Assembly: GCF_003073045.1 (NCBI RefSeq)
Contig: NC_037593.1
Span: 17,102,725-17,166,724 of the forward strand
DNA length: 64,000 bases
DNA from: Pomacea canaliculata
Taxonomy: Eukaryota; Mollusca; Gastropoda; Architaenioglossa; Ampullariidae
Reading direction: 5' to 3'
Part shown: piece after piece, positions 14,605 through 27,105 of the stretch
Position numbering within the stretch: the first letter of the stretch is position 1
Layout of the letters: every line of letters begins with the position of its first letter
Program-made: the position numbers and the translations under genes
The notes under the pieces: generated by a model
Told to the model about the DNA's origin: nothing
Seen by the model: the letters and a program-made list of their open reading frames with translations, nothing else
Databases searched by the model: none

Positions 14605-14677
<73 letters not shown>
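14605..14677. repeat. (CA)n microsatellite
   Basis: About 36 uninterrupted CA units. The overlapping open frames are poly(His-Thr) translations of the repeat. Confidence 0.95.
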
Positions 14678-14681
<4 letters not shown>

Positions 14682-15994
14682 CTCTCACAACATTTCCTGT
14701 CTTTCCCTTGCCCACCACCCAGGGTAAAAGATACGCATTACCATCAAAATATTCATATGAGAGAAGAAATCTCACTTGTAAGACACTTACCTGTCTGCAG
14801 CCAATATTTCGAAGGAGGTTACTCTCAATGTCACCTATAAGTTCATGGCCGAAAATTGTTTGATTTCTGGAATCAGATGTTTACTTTAATACATGGTGTG
14901 CGCCCCGCTTGACTTGTTTATTTCCTTTGAAATAAAGTGGTTGTCCCACTCTGTCACTGTGGTCGAGATGCTCTGTGAGCCGACTACCCGAGGTTTGTTG
15001 TGAGTAAATTCACTCAGGCATCCATTTGCATACGAATACTTCACACATGTAGGACCGTGGGACGTTGCACACCTTGCTTTTTCTTTATTGAAAGAGTAGA
15101 GCCATACCTCTTTTTTTTTCTCCTACCCTAGATGAAGAGACTGAAATCATCTATCATACTTGATAAAAATAAAAAAATAAAGTGGACGTACTAATAATAC
15201 AGTGCTCCTTGCAAAGATCTGATAGAACTTGTGGCTTAGAAGTCGCTGGACGCGAATGTAAACCATCATCACACGACTGTCACACCCAAATTCACAGACT
15301 TCGACAGGATCCAGAATCATTATGAACTTCTGCACAGAGTTTGATAGTCCCCCCCCGCAAAAAAAACAAAAAAACAAAAAAAGTAATACTTTGATACTCG
15401 TGAAAACGTTGTAGATGTGGTGGAGAGAGAGAAAAAAAAGAGGGTAAAAGAAAGAGAAATTATTTTGATTTTATCTGCTATGAAATAAAAACAACACACA
15501 AAATATCCTGCCATCACTGCACACACAAAAACTTCTCGCAAAATAACTAAGCAATAGTGGAATATCGGAGGATCTTAACAAAAATATAGGAGTGGCTAAT
15601 ATGAGCATACAAGTATGCTGGCTATCACAAAAATGTCCGCATGCTATGGCCAGATTGAAGCAGATTGTTGGTTTTTGAGGTGTGACATCTTGCAGCAGTG
15701 TTTAAAGAAAACATGTTCAGAATCATCACACATAAGTTTCTTGTTGTTCTTCAGCGCAGCCACTAGTAATCTGAACCTTGGGGACGAAATCTCGTGTATT
15801 TACATTAACGCGTCCTGGAACAGGCTTTTGATTTGCTTTTATTTATTTATTTTGATTTTGCTTTTTTAAGAGATTGATTCTTTATCTGTCTGTAAACTAC
15901 ACGCATGTGCATGTATATAGATGGATAGATATCCACAGGGATGAGTGCCGCTGTACTATGGACACCAAATCATCATCATCATCCACCTAATACC

Positions 15995-16088
15995 ACCTGC
16001 GTGCACCCTCCTCCTCCTCCTCCTCCTCCTCCTCATCCTCATCATCATCATCATCTTCTTCTTCTTCTTCTCCTCCTCCTCCTCCTTA
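15995..16088. repeat. Compound trinucleotide repeat (TCC, TCA, TTC)
   Basis: Consecutive blocks of TCC, TCA and TTC followed by TCC again. It is a pyrimidine-rich strand of nearly 100 bases, and each block differs from the next by one base. Confidence 0.9.
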
Positions 16089-16975
16089 CTCCTTGCTAAT
16101 GACAACTTTCTCTTTCTTTCCTTCCTTCCTTTTTATTCTTTCATTACTACTAAGTGCCAGCCGATCCTAGAGATATCCAGACTGCTCTCCGACTGAATGT
16201 CTAACCTACCAGTAAATAGGATCGCCATCACAAGGGGTCTGGATGTGGCCAGGGAATCAAATGGATCTCCCTGGCTCCCAGAGGTCGAGAAAACATCGAG
16301 AGTTGTCATTTCCTATTAAATATTCAACGCTGCCAGTAAATCCCATCACTTCCTTGAGCGCGATCGCGCTGCTGCTGCAGTCATTGCGCTTTTAAAAAAA
16401 AACTCTCTATGGTGATAGTAGTTTGGCCACCAGTTACATCGAAGTCTACCTCCATAATCACAAGAGACAGGCGTCGTCTTTTAAATGTCTTTATTAAAGC
16501 AAGAAAAGAAAACCAACTTCATTTTTGTAGGCATTGATACATGCATAATAAAATGTCTATACGTCTATACACATAACATCCTCTCTCTCTCTCTCACTCA
16601 CACACATGCAGATTAAATGAAAATACATCTGCTAATCTCTATGCACTAATAAAACAACACGAATCACAAATCTAATTAGTCTACGGTTAACGCTAGTCAA
16701 ACATCAATAATTAATGCCACCAGATTTTCCTCGGGTGTTCATCGAACAATCAGACTAAGGGAGGAAAGTCATTAATTTGCTCGCGATGAAGATAACACGG
16801 TTACTTCCCTTTAAAGGAAATCCTGTTCTCATTTGGCGGCATGTCTCCAAACTGCACGGTTTGGTGTTAACCTTATGTCATTCTGTCTACTGACAAGTAG
16901 ACGTGTCGGCCGTCCGTCGCGGTGTCGACGCTTGGCTATTATGTCATTGATACAGTAACGGAGAGACAAAAAGTC

Positions 16976-19900
16976 ATGATACGAAAACATACTTTTGACT
17001 GTGTTTTGTTATGTGTAATGATCCTTTTCGAAGTAGCCTTTTCAAAAAAAGGTGAGGAAACAACTTTCAAACTTGTTGAGACTAGGTAAGCGGATAGGTG
17101 ACGCGAAGTTTAATGTTGCTTCAAGAAGTTTGAGTGGTTGCGGAAATGGTCACACCCCTAGGTCATGCTTCTGATTTACGATTTGAGGAGTGACTTGGTG
17201 GCTACTGAAACAATGTCGCTTTGTTACACACAACACTTTCAAAATCGAGTCATAATTAAGAAAGGAATTTCACGCTTGTCGGCGTCATTTTTGTTGTTTC
17301 TTAACTTTTTTCCTTCTTATTCCTTCTTTCTTTTTTAGCCATAACTTGACTGTCGAATGTTGTAAACACGAACGATCAATATGAACTATCATTTGACAAG
17401 ATGTCATCATACGTACACCCGATTCGGCGATCTATCTGAGATATAGTGTCTTTTTAGTACAAGGGTTGAAATCGAAACGGGAAACATCCTGTGGTCGGGC
17501 TGGGGATTGGGACTGTACCCTTAAATCCCTTGATCTAGTCACAAGCTTTATACCGATACTATACATCTTTGATTTATTAAAATGTGCACGTGTACTTTAT
17601 ACAAATGGTTATGTGATAAATTATTATGTTTCTTTCAAAATTTTCAGTTCAGCGTAAGTGTGAAGATCCTGATGTCGTTCTGTATGCCTACCCAGATGCT
17701 GATCTAAAAAACTTTAGTAACAATTACGAGTCTTTGATCCACACAGGATTCCGCCCTTTGGACAAGTAAGTATCATCAGTAAACAACCAGAGCCCTGAAA
17801 TAAGGTATGAGAGATTTTACTCCCTAAGTTTTGGAAAACTTTTCTAAAATGCTTTGTACAACATTTCCTTTTGTGAAACCAAATTTGGTTGTGACTAAAG
17901 ATTTATATTTAAATAAAAATATGCTAAATGACTATAATGTCATCATTGTCATTAAAATACCAACCTGGGGATAGCTGCATAGATTTTTTAAAATTAAAGA
18001 TGATTAACATTGAGGAACATCCTCACTGTAACAGTTCTGCATTTTGTTTACTCAAGATTTCTAACAGATGACAAAGAAGAGGAAGTGACATGTACATGGT
18101 TGATTCGTGCAAAAGAAGATCAGTCTGCAGTCGTCAGCTTCCAGGTCTTTAAACTGCTAGAAGAGGACTGTCTTTTTATATATGATGGTAATACTTTTTA
18201 ATCTGTGGTGTAAAATTATTGAAAATCTGTTTTTGATGTTCAAGATGAATCTGAAAGTGTCCTTATTCTTCTGACTCCATCAGCATCATTCGTGCACTTT
18301 TTCATTGTCGTTGTCTTACTCTGTCCCTGACAAGTAAAAGGAGAAAACAAAATAAAAATGCATGATCTAATGAGCTAATGGATGCCTGTTCGATGTGCAG
18401 TTAAACCTTTTTTTTTTTTTTCATATAAACGTGCTTTATCATGTAGATCATTAAGCATGTTTTTTTTTTCCTTTTTCCTTTCAGGATCAGATGAAAAAGG
18501 TAAATTGATGGAAACATTGTGTGGAAATGATGTTCCAAGCAAAGAACCCTACAGAAGCAGTGGGCGCTCTTTGTTTGTTGTTTTTGAACGAGGTGAAAGA
18601 TATGGGGAGCGCCAGTTCTCATTCAAATACTTTGCTATTTCACGTGAGTGTTTCGCATTTTTAATGACTGAAGATTAACACGGTGAAAAAGTAAGCCTTG
18701 TTCTGACCAAAAACTGTTCATTTATGGTCATTGAAGAAAGAGAATAACACCTGAATTTCCAATACCTAACTGCTTTGATATTCAAAATCAGTGTGAAGAT
18801 AAAGTGGCCATACAAATTGGACATTTTCTCATAATCAGCATGACATCAATACAATTCAAACTTAGAGTCATGTAGTGCAATTTCCCTAGTGACCAAACCG
18901 CAATCAGTTGCATATCATCAATTTGATTTTCTAACCATTTAACAGCGTTTCTTAGACTAAATGAACATGCAGACCATGAAATAAATGTGAGAACTTACCA
19001 ACACTTGTTCTAAACAGAATGGCATGAGATACATTTTGTTGTCAGCCTTAGTGGCGATTGGCAGTGAGCACAGTCCAGCTTTACCGCTTTTTTCCCACAT
19101 AAGATACCAATGCATGAAAGTTATTTTCTCTATACTTAGTGTCTATAATATTGCTGTCCAAACTTTTCACATTCAGTTTTAGTGCATGTTTGCAATAAAC
19201 AAAGTCTCCAGGTTTTTGGTATCAAATAAAAGCCTATTCTTTTCCACTATATACTGAAATTGTATATTTTTATGTCATTTACTCTCACATATAGGAATCA
19301 AATACAAAAATGAAATAATGTCTATGTCCATGACCAGTTTTTGATGCCCCAGTCTGAAACACGCATGGGTAGTGTACATGGAGTTCTGAGCCATTTTTTG
19401 CTATTTACTTTGCATCCAGTTATAAAATAAATCATACCATTTGATAGAAAAAAAGAACAAATATTACGGTTTTGTTTTTCTTTTTTTGTTCATGTTTAGT
19501 TTATTTTTTTGTTGCTTCCTTGAGCATATTTTACAGCCCCAATTTTACAGTCCCTTTTGTTCATGTAGTGATATTGAAAATGCAGTAACAATGTAACAAA
19601 ACTTCATCACAACAACAGCTCAGTTTGGAGTAGGTAATACAAGTGCTGTCTTTAAAAGGAAAGGGACATACAAGTATTTCTAGATCTTTTACCATGTATT
19701 GGTTACCTCGCTTATGCCATTATGTCAGGTCATCAAACTTGAGTGTTGGAATAAGTGTTTGCATTTTGCAAATGAGTAGTAAAGCTATGCACATGTTGTA
19801 AAATCCAGCATTGTTATTTAAAAAAAAATTTTGTGAATAAGTGAAAGAGAAGCAACATTCAAAGATCCAAAATTCAGAAAATCACACTTGTATGTGCTGT

Positions 19901-20614
19901 CAGGATTTACAGAACAAAAAGACTATGTAATCTCACCACAGTCTTGATGCTGCTATTACAACAGCTATAGCAAAGTGTTGCTTTCAGTCCACAGATAGAC
20001 AATATCTAGCACTTAGTTTTGGGACTTTAATGCACAGCTTCTGGTGGCTGTTGCTAATGTACTTTTGCTAATGTTTTCATTCTCTCATTTTCAGACCCAA
20101 AGACATGATCATCACCATTGCAGCTGTTGCTTCAAGTATCATTGCTATCGTTGGGCTGAGTTTTTTGACAATCAAGTTCACCCATTATTGTAGACCATGC
20201 CGTAAAAAGTGTCATCATGCCCACAACACAAATGAACAGCCTGATCTTCATGAATGTCGACCTCTTGCTCCTGAGCCTTTGACATTGGACAGGATTGTAA
20301 ATACAAGAGAAAATAATTGCTATAGTGACCTTGCTATGTCTCAATCAGCTTCAGCTGTGCACTCTCATGTTGGAATCAATAATGAGAATACTGTTGGAAA
20401 TATCAGGATTCCAGGAAGTAACCAGCATTTGGATGCTAGAAATGATCTTATTAATTCCAGAAATCCAGAAACATTAGAATATGCAGATGTGGCACAAGCA
20501 TCAGCGCCAATATCATCAGATTCAGACCCTGAATTGCAGTCACCATCTGCTGATGAGCTGCCACCCTCTTATGATTCTTTGTTTGGAAACAAGAATCATG
20601 TTATAAATTCTTAG
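16976..20614 (+). CDS. CUB-domain single-pass membrane protein with PPxY tail (five exons)
   Basis: Exons by splice sites and phase are 16976-17051, 17648-17765, 18057-18187, 18485-18643 and 20103-20614. They sum to 996 bases, 331 codons plus stop, with every junction in phase. Residues 1 to about 23 form a signal peptide: basic start MIRK, then a hydrophobic core. Residues about 30-161 match a CUB domain, with cysteines at about 30, 77, 103 and 121, TCTW, and CLFIYDG followed 14 residues later by the CG pair. A helix of about 23 residues (about 164-186) follows almost directly, so the stalk is very short. The tail begins with a Cys/Arg/Lys cluster (CRPCRKKC), possibly palmitoylated, is rich in Ser/Asn/Pro, and ends near LPPSYDSL. 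PPSY (315-318) fits a WW-domain ligand, as used by NEDD4-type ubiquitin ligases in membrane-protein turnover. The specific ligand and function are not recognised. Two acceptors are AAG rather than CAG, and using the nearby CAG sites would break the frame. Confidence 0.82.
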
Positions 20615-22126
20615 GCACTTAAACCAGAAACAGCAAAAAAATTTACATAATTTTATAGCTTTCTTCCTTTTGTAACAATTTGACATAAACAGTGGCTTTA
20701 GATGAAAGAAAGAGCAATTTTTAACATTCATTGACACCTATTGAAATAAGGAGCTATGCAACGAATTAAATCAGAAATGTGAAGGGTTACATATTTGACC
20801 TGTTCAGGCTACACATTTTTGTTACAAGCAGTAAAGAAAACCATTTATGTCAGCTGAAGTTACGGGACCTGACTTGGAGATATAATGGGGTAAGAAGTTT
20901 TCGGTGCAAATAAAATCTCAGTTTATATAATGTTGATGTCAAAACAGTGTTTACAAAAAAATCCAGTCAGGAAAGACTTGCCAAAATAATTTTGCTATTT
21001 GAAGGGCTAAAGTCAAAGAGTAATATGGTGGCTAGTGTATATTAAATGAAGGTAAGTAAAACTGGTATATTGTTTAAAAGGCCAGAGCAACTTATTGCAA
21101 TTTTTATACCAGAATACCTCTAATTCTTAAGAGAGTTCAGTAAAACAATAAGAGAGAATGTGTGTGTGTGTGGCAGAGTGGGAGGGAGTCAAATAGAAAG
21201 TGTCTTTAAGGGATATTCTCACTTTGCAATATACTGCACTTTGCAGAGTTTGCATGCCTTGCACAAGGCCCTTCAAACTTTGCATATGGCTCACAAGGGC
21301 CTTGAAATAAGGTCTGCATGGATAGGACATGGTTCTGTTTTATGCAAGACATGGCCTACATTGCATGACTGTAGCCAGTCAGAATGCTTGAATGCAGAAG
21401 GCTCCCTTTTACCTCTAAATTATTACGTGAAAATGCCAAGAGGTCTTAGGAGGAATGTTTTATATTAAAATCACTGTGGGAGAATAATATACCCATGTAT
21501 ACTTAACCACGCCCTCACTCCCTTACCACATCTGTTTCTTCTCTCTGCTTCCTTGAGTAATATGACTAAGCCATAGCAGTTACTGAAAATATCTTTTCAT
21601 CAATGTTGTGTACAATATCGCCCACTACCCAAGCCATTTGCAAGTGATTTTGCTTGTGTGAGAGGAGAACAGTGTTGCTACATTGCAAGCAAAATCTTGC
21701 ACATGAAAATCTTGAAAACTCTGCAAGGTGAGAATAGCCCTTTACCAACATTGTTACCCGTGTTCCAGCCAAGTAAGACTTGGGGATGCTTGGTACAAAT
21801 CTGAGCTTCATGACAGATTGTAGGGATAGGATGTGGCAATTTATATTAAAGACACAAATAATCCAAGGTGCACATGCAAATTTGTATCGTCCTTTAGACA
21901 AAATGCTTTCAGTACATCAAGTATAACTATCAGTTACTGCCGTAAGAGTGACAGATGCATGTTCATTCTGATTTTCATCAAAGTATTTGCTGTATATATT
22001 TTAAACAATAAGCTTGACAAAATTCACCTATGCAAAAAAACTTGCCTAATTTTTTTATCAGTGGGCATAACCATAATACAGATGTCACTCCAGTCATTAT
22101 TGCTATAAAATTTAACGGATAATAAA
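20615..22126 (+). other. Presumed 3' UTR and flank of the CUB gene
   Basis: AT-rich DNA without coding signal follows the stop codon. Canonical AATAAA hexamers lie at about 20,909 and 22,121, so the transcript could end near either. A candidate inverted-repeat element lies between them. Confidence 0.4.
21208..21743. mobile_element. Candidate MITE with imperfect terminal inverted repeats
   Basis: The stretch at 21208-21228 and the reverse complement of about 21722-21742 match over 21 bases with two mismatches. The core is TATTCTCAC, preceded by AAGGG and followed by TTGCA. The similarity resumes as GCAGAGTTT beyond the core on both sides. No transposase frame lies inside, so this would be a non-autonomous DNA element of about 535 bp. 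A target-site duplication is not clear. Confidence 0.4.
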
Positions 22127-23559
22127 GGTTTAGAAAGCATTCAGTCATATTCTGGTTTTCCTTTCCTTTTTTTCTTTCTTTAATTTTTTTTAGAAGATGA
22201 ATTTATTTGTCACAGGTCTTCATGCATTCTTTAGAAACAAGACATGATTAAAATCTTATGTTAAAAGCATTTAAAAAAAAATTATTTTCCCACTGTGATA
22301 AACTCTTTCTTTCATGATCACAACCAATCTTCAGATTTATTAATCTCTGGTCTAATAAGAAATGGCAGTACTGGAATAATTCACAATTATTTCAGGGGAT
22401 TTAAACTGTGATTTTTCTTAATAAGAGAGGGCATGTCACCATTGCTTTTAAACTGCATGCGTTATACATTAGGAAAATAGCTTTAGATATATGTTTACAT
22501 TTTAGATTTTGTTCAAAATAATTTTTGTTTTTTGGTCATACTTTAAAATACAGGTGTTACTAAAGTTTGTACTTAAATTTTGTGTTGTGAATTTGGATTT
22601 AAAGTAACTTTTGTCATTTTGTCATATGTTAAAATACAGGGAAACTTAAAAGAATTGACCAACACTTATTTCTTAATAAATCAAAATGTATGGATATCTA
22701 AACTGGATCAAATGTGCCTTGATACTTGACGCCTGCTGTCCAGCAATATTCTGTTATTTTTCGCAGGCACATGCCACCGGTGTTCATCACATCCTGTTTG
22801 GATATTTAGTATTTATATTTCTTTTCCGTTTTATCATTTTGTTCTAGTGGCAGATGTTAGTGTGTGATCCCAAGTGTTCCTGTTAAATATTCGAGAGGCC
22901 AAATCTCAATCTTATTAAAGTGTTGTCCTTGTTATATGCTTTGCTTCTTTGACACTTTGCTACTGAGCAAGACGTTATGAAACTATTCAATTAGTTTTGA
23001 GTTACATTGTGTCCTACAGTATCTTCCTCTGAGAGAATGAATAGGTATGTATATATGCAAAATTGTGTGCGTAAGTGACAGAGAGGAACAGAGAGATTTT
23101 GCTACAATAAAAAAAAATGTTATGGCTCAATTTATCAAATATAGTTGTATCTACAAACCATGTTTCTGCAAGAAGCTTCAGAGGTCTATTACCTTTTAAT
23201 CCTTGCATAGTCTTAATAGAAGTTTTATTTCAGTAACACATGCTTTTCGCTGCATTTCGTTGGCACAGTTTGTTTTGTTGCAAAAGAATATATTTCAGCA
23301 TTTGAAAATACTCAGTCACTAAGCAACATGATGACTATATATATTTTCATAATAAGATTATGATCATCTATTACTGTTGAAAGAGCACAGCAGTTAATAG
23401 TTTAACAGATTCTATTTAGTTTTGTTTCATGAGATTTTTTTTTCGCCTTATTTTGAGTTATAAGGTTGAAATCCAAAACAATAAAAAAGTGCTTACATTT
23501 TTATGTCTGCTTTTCTTCAGCATTGCAAGTTGTGTATGCCTGTGCTCGATATTGCTAGT
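22127..23559. other. AT-rich intergenic DNA
   Basis: Mostly A/T-rich sequence with short homopolymers. No exon, RNA gene or recognisable repeat was found. Confidence 0.5.
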
Positions 23560-23589
23560 TAAAGAGATAATGTCTACACGCGCATGTTG

Positions 23590-23812
23590 ATGGCTGGGTG
23601 TGCGCGCGCGCAGATTGGTTGCTTTGGTAGGAAAGTACTTCTACCTCGAAGTGATTTCCCACTTTTAGGGGTGAGAAAACCAAAGTACCCAGAGAAAAAC
23701 CTTGACAGCCAGCCCTGTGAACAGGTATCACATACCGAGTGTTCATGGACCTCTGCAGTGGTGACAGGCGAGTGTTTTAACCACTATATATCTGGCTCCC
23801 CCAAGCGCTGAT
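23590..23812 (-). mobile_element. tRNA-derived SINE (minus strand)
   Basis: Read on the minus strand, the sequence starts with a tRNA-like head containing TAGTGGTTAAAACACTCGCC, which resembles an A-box region. Downstream it contains TTTTCTCTGGGTACTTTGG followed by TTTTCTCACCCC, resembling a central domain shared by many SINEs of aquatic animals. The B-box is degenerate, so this copy is probably old. Confidence 0.6.
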
Positions 23813-23859
23813 GCACGGTCATGATCTTGGAAATGCATGGCGGGTGGGTGCGAGATTGA

Positions 23860-23998
23860 CAGGGTTGTCCATGGGACATATTTTTCTATCCCATCCCAGC
23901 CCATCCCATGGCAATTTATGCCTGTCCCATCCCGTCCCATCCCACTGGACGTTTCCCATGGGATTCCCATGGTAATGACAATCCTATGGACAACACTG
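23860..23998. mobile_element. Small foldback element with internal CCCAT minisatellite
   Basis: The ends are imperfect inverted repeats: the left end has CAGGGTTGTCCAT and the right end reads CAGTGTTGTCCAT on the opposite strand. Inside are repeated CCCAT units and palindromic CCCATGGG blocks. The element is 139 bp without coding capacity, consistent with a MITE. Confidence 0.5.
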
Positions 23999-24137
23999 AA
24001 AACCACTTTTCGGCTTTTGTTCTATAATTCCTGCAACTTCACATACAATAGATGATTCAGAGGAAAGATTTAAATCCTTGATGAATGAAATAACAGTAAT
24101 ATCAAGTATCGACTACCATGGGAAATACAAATGTGTG

Positions 24138-24208
24138 CTGTCCCATCCCATCCCATCCCATCCCATGGGACGTTTCCCATGGGATTCCCATTCCTATGGA
24201 CAACACTG
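24138..24208. mobile_element. Second, 5'-truncated copy of the CCCAT foldback element
   Basis: It shares the CCCAT array, the motif GGACGTTTCCCATGGG and the right terminal sequence TATGGACAACACTG with the copy at 23860-23998, but it lacks the left inverted repeat. The two copies lie in direct orientation about 140 bp apart. Confidence 0.5.
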
Positions 24209-27013
24209 GAGATTGAAGAGGCCACAATCAAGTATCCACATAATATTCACGACTACTTAAAACATCACCATTGACTTGCTTTTTGGTGCCAACAGCTTTG
24301 TAGTGTACAAATATGAAAGCTGCTAATCAGATGTATTAAACTCACCTGCGTGTCGCCTTCTTCTACCTAAAACTGCGAAAAAAAAGGGGCTTGGCTTTTA
24401 ATTAGCGCGTGTCGGGAGCGTGCTGCTACCAACAAGGAGATGAACGCTGCTTACGTGTCAACAGGGCTCACAATTAATGGCTGAGCGTGAAAACTACGTC
24501 GCATTAAACGGACACTTTTCATTTAAAAAAATTATTTGGCCAGTAAACGTGAGATAGGTAACATGATACGGTGGTAGTTCCCTCCCAGGACACTGAACTT
24601 GCGCTCGGATAAACTGCGCGTGTCCTGAACAAAGATTTGTAAACAAGTCAACTACCGAAGCTTCTCGATTCACAGTGGAAAACACACTCAAAAAAATATG
24701 TTGACAGTGTGTGACGGACCGAGACTCGCATGACCCGGCATGAACGATGGTGAGAGAATCCTAATGAATGGATGAACTGTGTGTGTGAGAGGGAGGGGGA
24801 AACTGAAAATAGACGGCGCTAACTGATCTGATCGGATACCTTTCAGGGAAAAACAAAACGCAAACAGAAATCTGAAAATTTGAACTCGGTTTAAAAATTT
24901 AGCTTTTTTTTCCCTTTTTAAAAATAAATTAATAACTTCAATACCTCATGCTCAAGTAAAATGACAATAACGGTTATGTCGTAAATATTTTTGAACGACA
25001 GTTTGTTAGCCACATAGAATATTCAGAGATGCTCCAGAGTGTTTTCGACTGTTGAGCATAATGTTGATGGTTTGAAGACTTAGTTTCTCCACAGAGTACA
25101 CTTTTGCAACGTATACACTCCCAGCCTGCCTGACAGACGGGCCGAGGACAGCAGACGAGGAGTATATTATGTATACATGTCTGTCCCGTCATGTACTCGT
25201 ATGCGACCTGTGTATCCCATAATAGACGTTTCTTGCTTGTCCCTCACAATTTATGTTATTATTACTATGATTCAATTGATATAAATTTGTGTTGCTTTTA
25301 ATAAAACTCCTACATTTATTTGAATTTCAAGTCCTCGAAGATCTTGAGGTTACCTTGGCCGGGTCAGATTTGACCTTATGCGGTCCGAGGGCAAGACGTT
25401 CCCTCCCCCTGTACTACAAGCTCTAGACTATGAAAGTCTTTACTTTTCATAGAATACGGTGGATTCGAAGTAACACAAGGTCTGTTCGATAGGAAATCAT
25501 GGACCTGTATAAAATAAACGTTTTAAGTGCTTCCATCTTAGCAGGAAATCGTTGTCGCCACTTCATTGTGGATCGGAAGATTTCAGGGTCTGAATTTTTG
25601 TCTCGAGGCAGACGGGCGTCTCTCTGTATGTGACACCTGTTTACAGGGATGGCCGTTGGGGAGGTGGGGGCAGGTGTTCACCGAGTACTCTGATGACCCT
25701 AGCCACCAACCAGACAGCAACACTTTCTTGCCCCAGTGTTCCTCACGTACAGATACACTCGAGTCTCACCCAGTCATACACTTCTGTTCTTTACAGGTTT
25801 CTAAGAGATAACTTGATCCCTCGACACAGTTATCGCCAAAACATGCCACATTATTTGTTTTTCTAAACTTTTGCTCGGGGACTTTTACCCTAAAGATCGA
25901 AGTATTCGTTTTACAGCAGGTACATAACCACAGAATAAGGGTTATTTAGAAATGGATTCATTCAGTTTTTTTTTTTTGTGTGTGTTTTTTTAACGAAGAA
26001 TCGAGTCCGGCTGAACAGGGCTTTGAGATTTCTCTAGCCACGAACTAATATCCTTGGACTGCTTGTAGACGATTTTTTTCAGTCAACTACTAGAACGAGG
26101 CTACTTGCTACAACGCTTCCGGTTTAGCCACTGTGGTTTAGCGAATTTCTTCAGTGTTTATGTTCGTTTCATATTATTTTTTTTTTATTTCATAAGAAAG
26201 ATTTCAGACTAGTGAAGCAAATACGTTTGTGTTCTAAACAGGCACAAGTTTGGTTGATAGTCCAACAAAGCAATGCACTTATGGTAATTATATTATTGAT
26301 GTCAAAAGTCTGTTAAATTTCATCTTCGCGCTTCTCTTCCGGAAGTCAGGTCGTCTTCTGGTTCACCGAGACTGACCGCGGAGAACTTCGCAAGAGGCCA
26401 AGAGTGAGTCTCGGCAGACAGACATCAGTCTACCTATCTACGTCCGTGCTCTAGCGCAAGGTCCGGCAGCTACTGGCTAATGACGAGTGGATTTTTCATC
26501 TGTGTGTAACCGCCGGACGTCTGCGCATTTTTTGCACGTGGCTTTACAGTGCTCGGCTTCCGGCAGACTGTTCTGAAGATGACTCATCAATTGTTTCATC
26601 ACAACCTTGGCATGCTTGGATTTCGTGGGAAATGCTGCGCATTCGAGACTTGGATGGTGTGCGCCTCGCCTACCATAAAGGATCTGAAGTCAGTTTACCT
26701 GAGATGCTGTTCTACTCTTAATTTTTTCTTTCTTTTGTTCATTCATTCGTTTATTTAGTTTGTGTTTTAAATTTCTTTCTTTTCTTCCTTCCTTTTTTCC
26801 TTCTGTAATTTTTTTTTCGTTTTTCTTCTTCTTCGTTCCCCCTCCCCCATTCGAGAATTTAATCTGCAGTTCCAGCTAGGCCAATCTCTTTCCACCTTTT
26901 TCATCCATGGATGCGATGAGGGGAGGGTTTGCAGATGACATTCATCGTTCAATGTCGGTCTTCAGGACACGTGCCATCGGGAGTAGACTCATTATGCACG
27001 ACGAGAGCCAGGT

Positions 27014-27105
27014 AATCGTGCTGCAGGTAAAGAATGAGGGCATCATCTACGTTGTTTTGAATCGTGCTGTAGGTAAAGAATGAGGGCATCATCTACGTGA
27101 TTTTG
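27014..27105. repeat. 46-bp tandem duplication
   Basis: Two adjacent copies with a period of 46 bases, sharing GGTAAAGAATGAGGGCATCA and differing at only a few positions. Each copy contains an AG/GTAAAG sequence that resembles a splice donor, in a GC-richer patch upstream of gene A. Confidence 0.7.

Noticed and set aside
14185..14863. Open frames with His-Thr repeats
   Set aside because: They come from the CA microsatellite.
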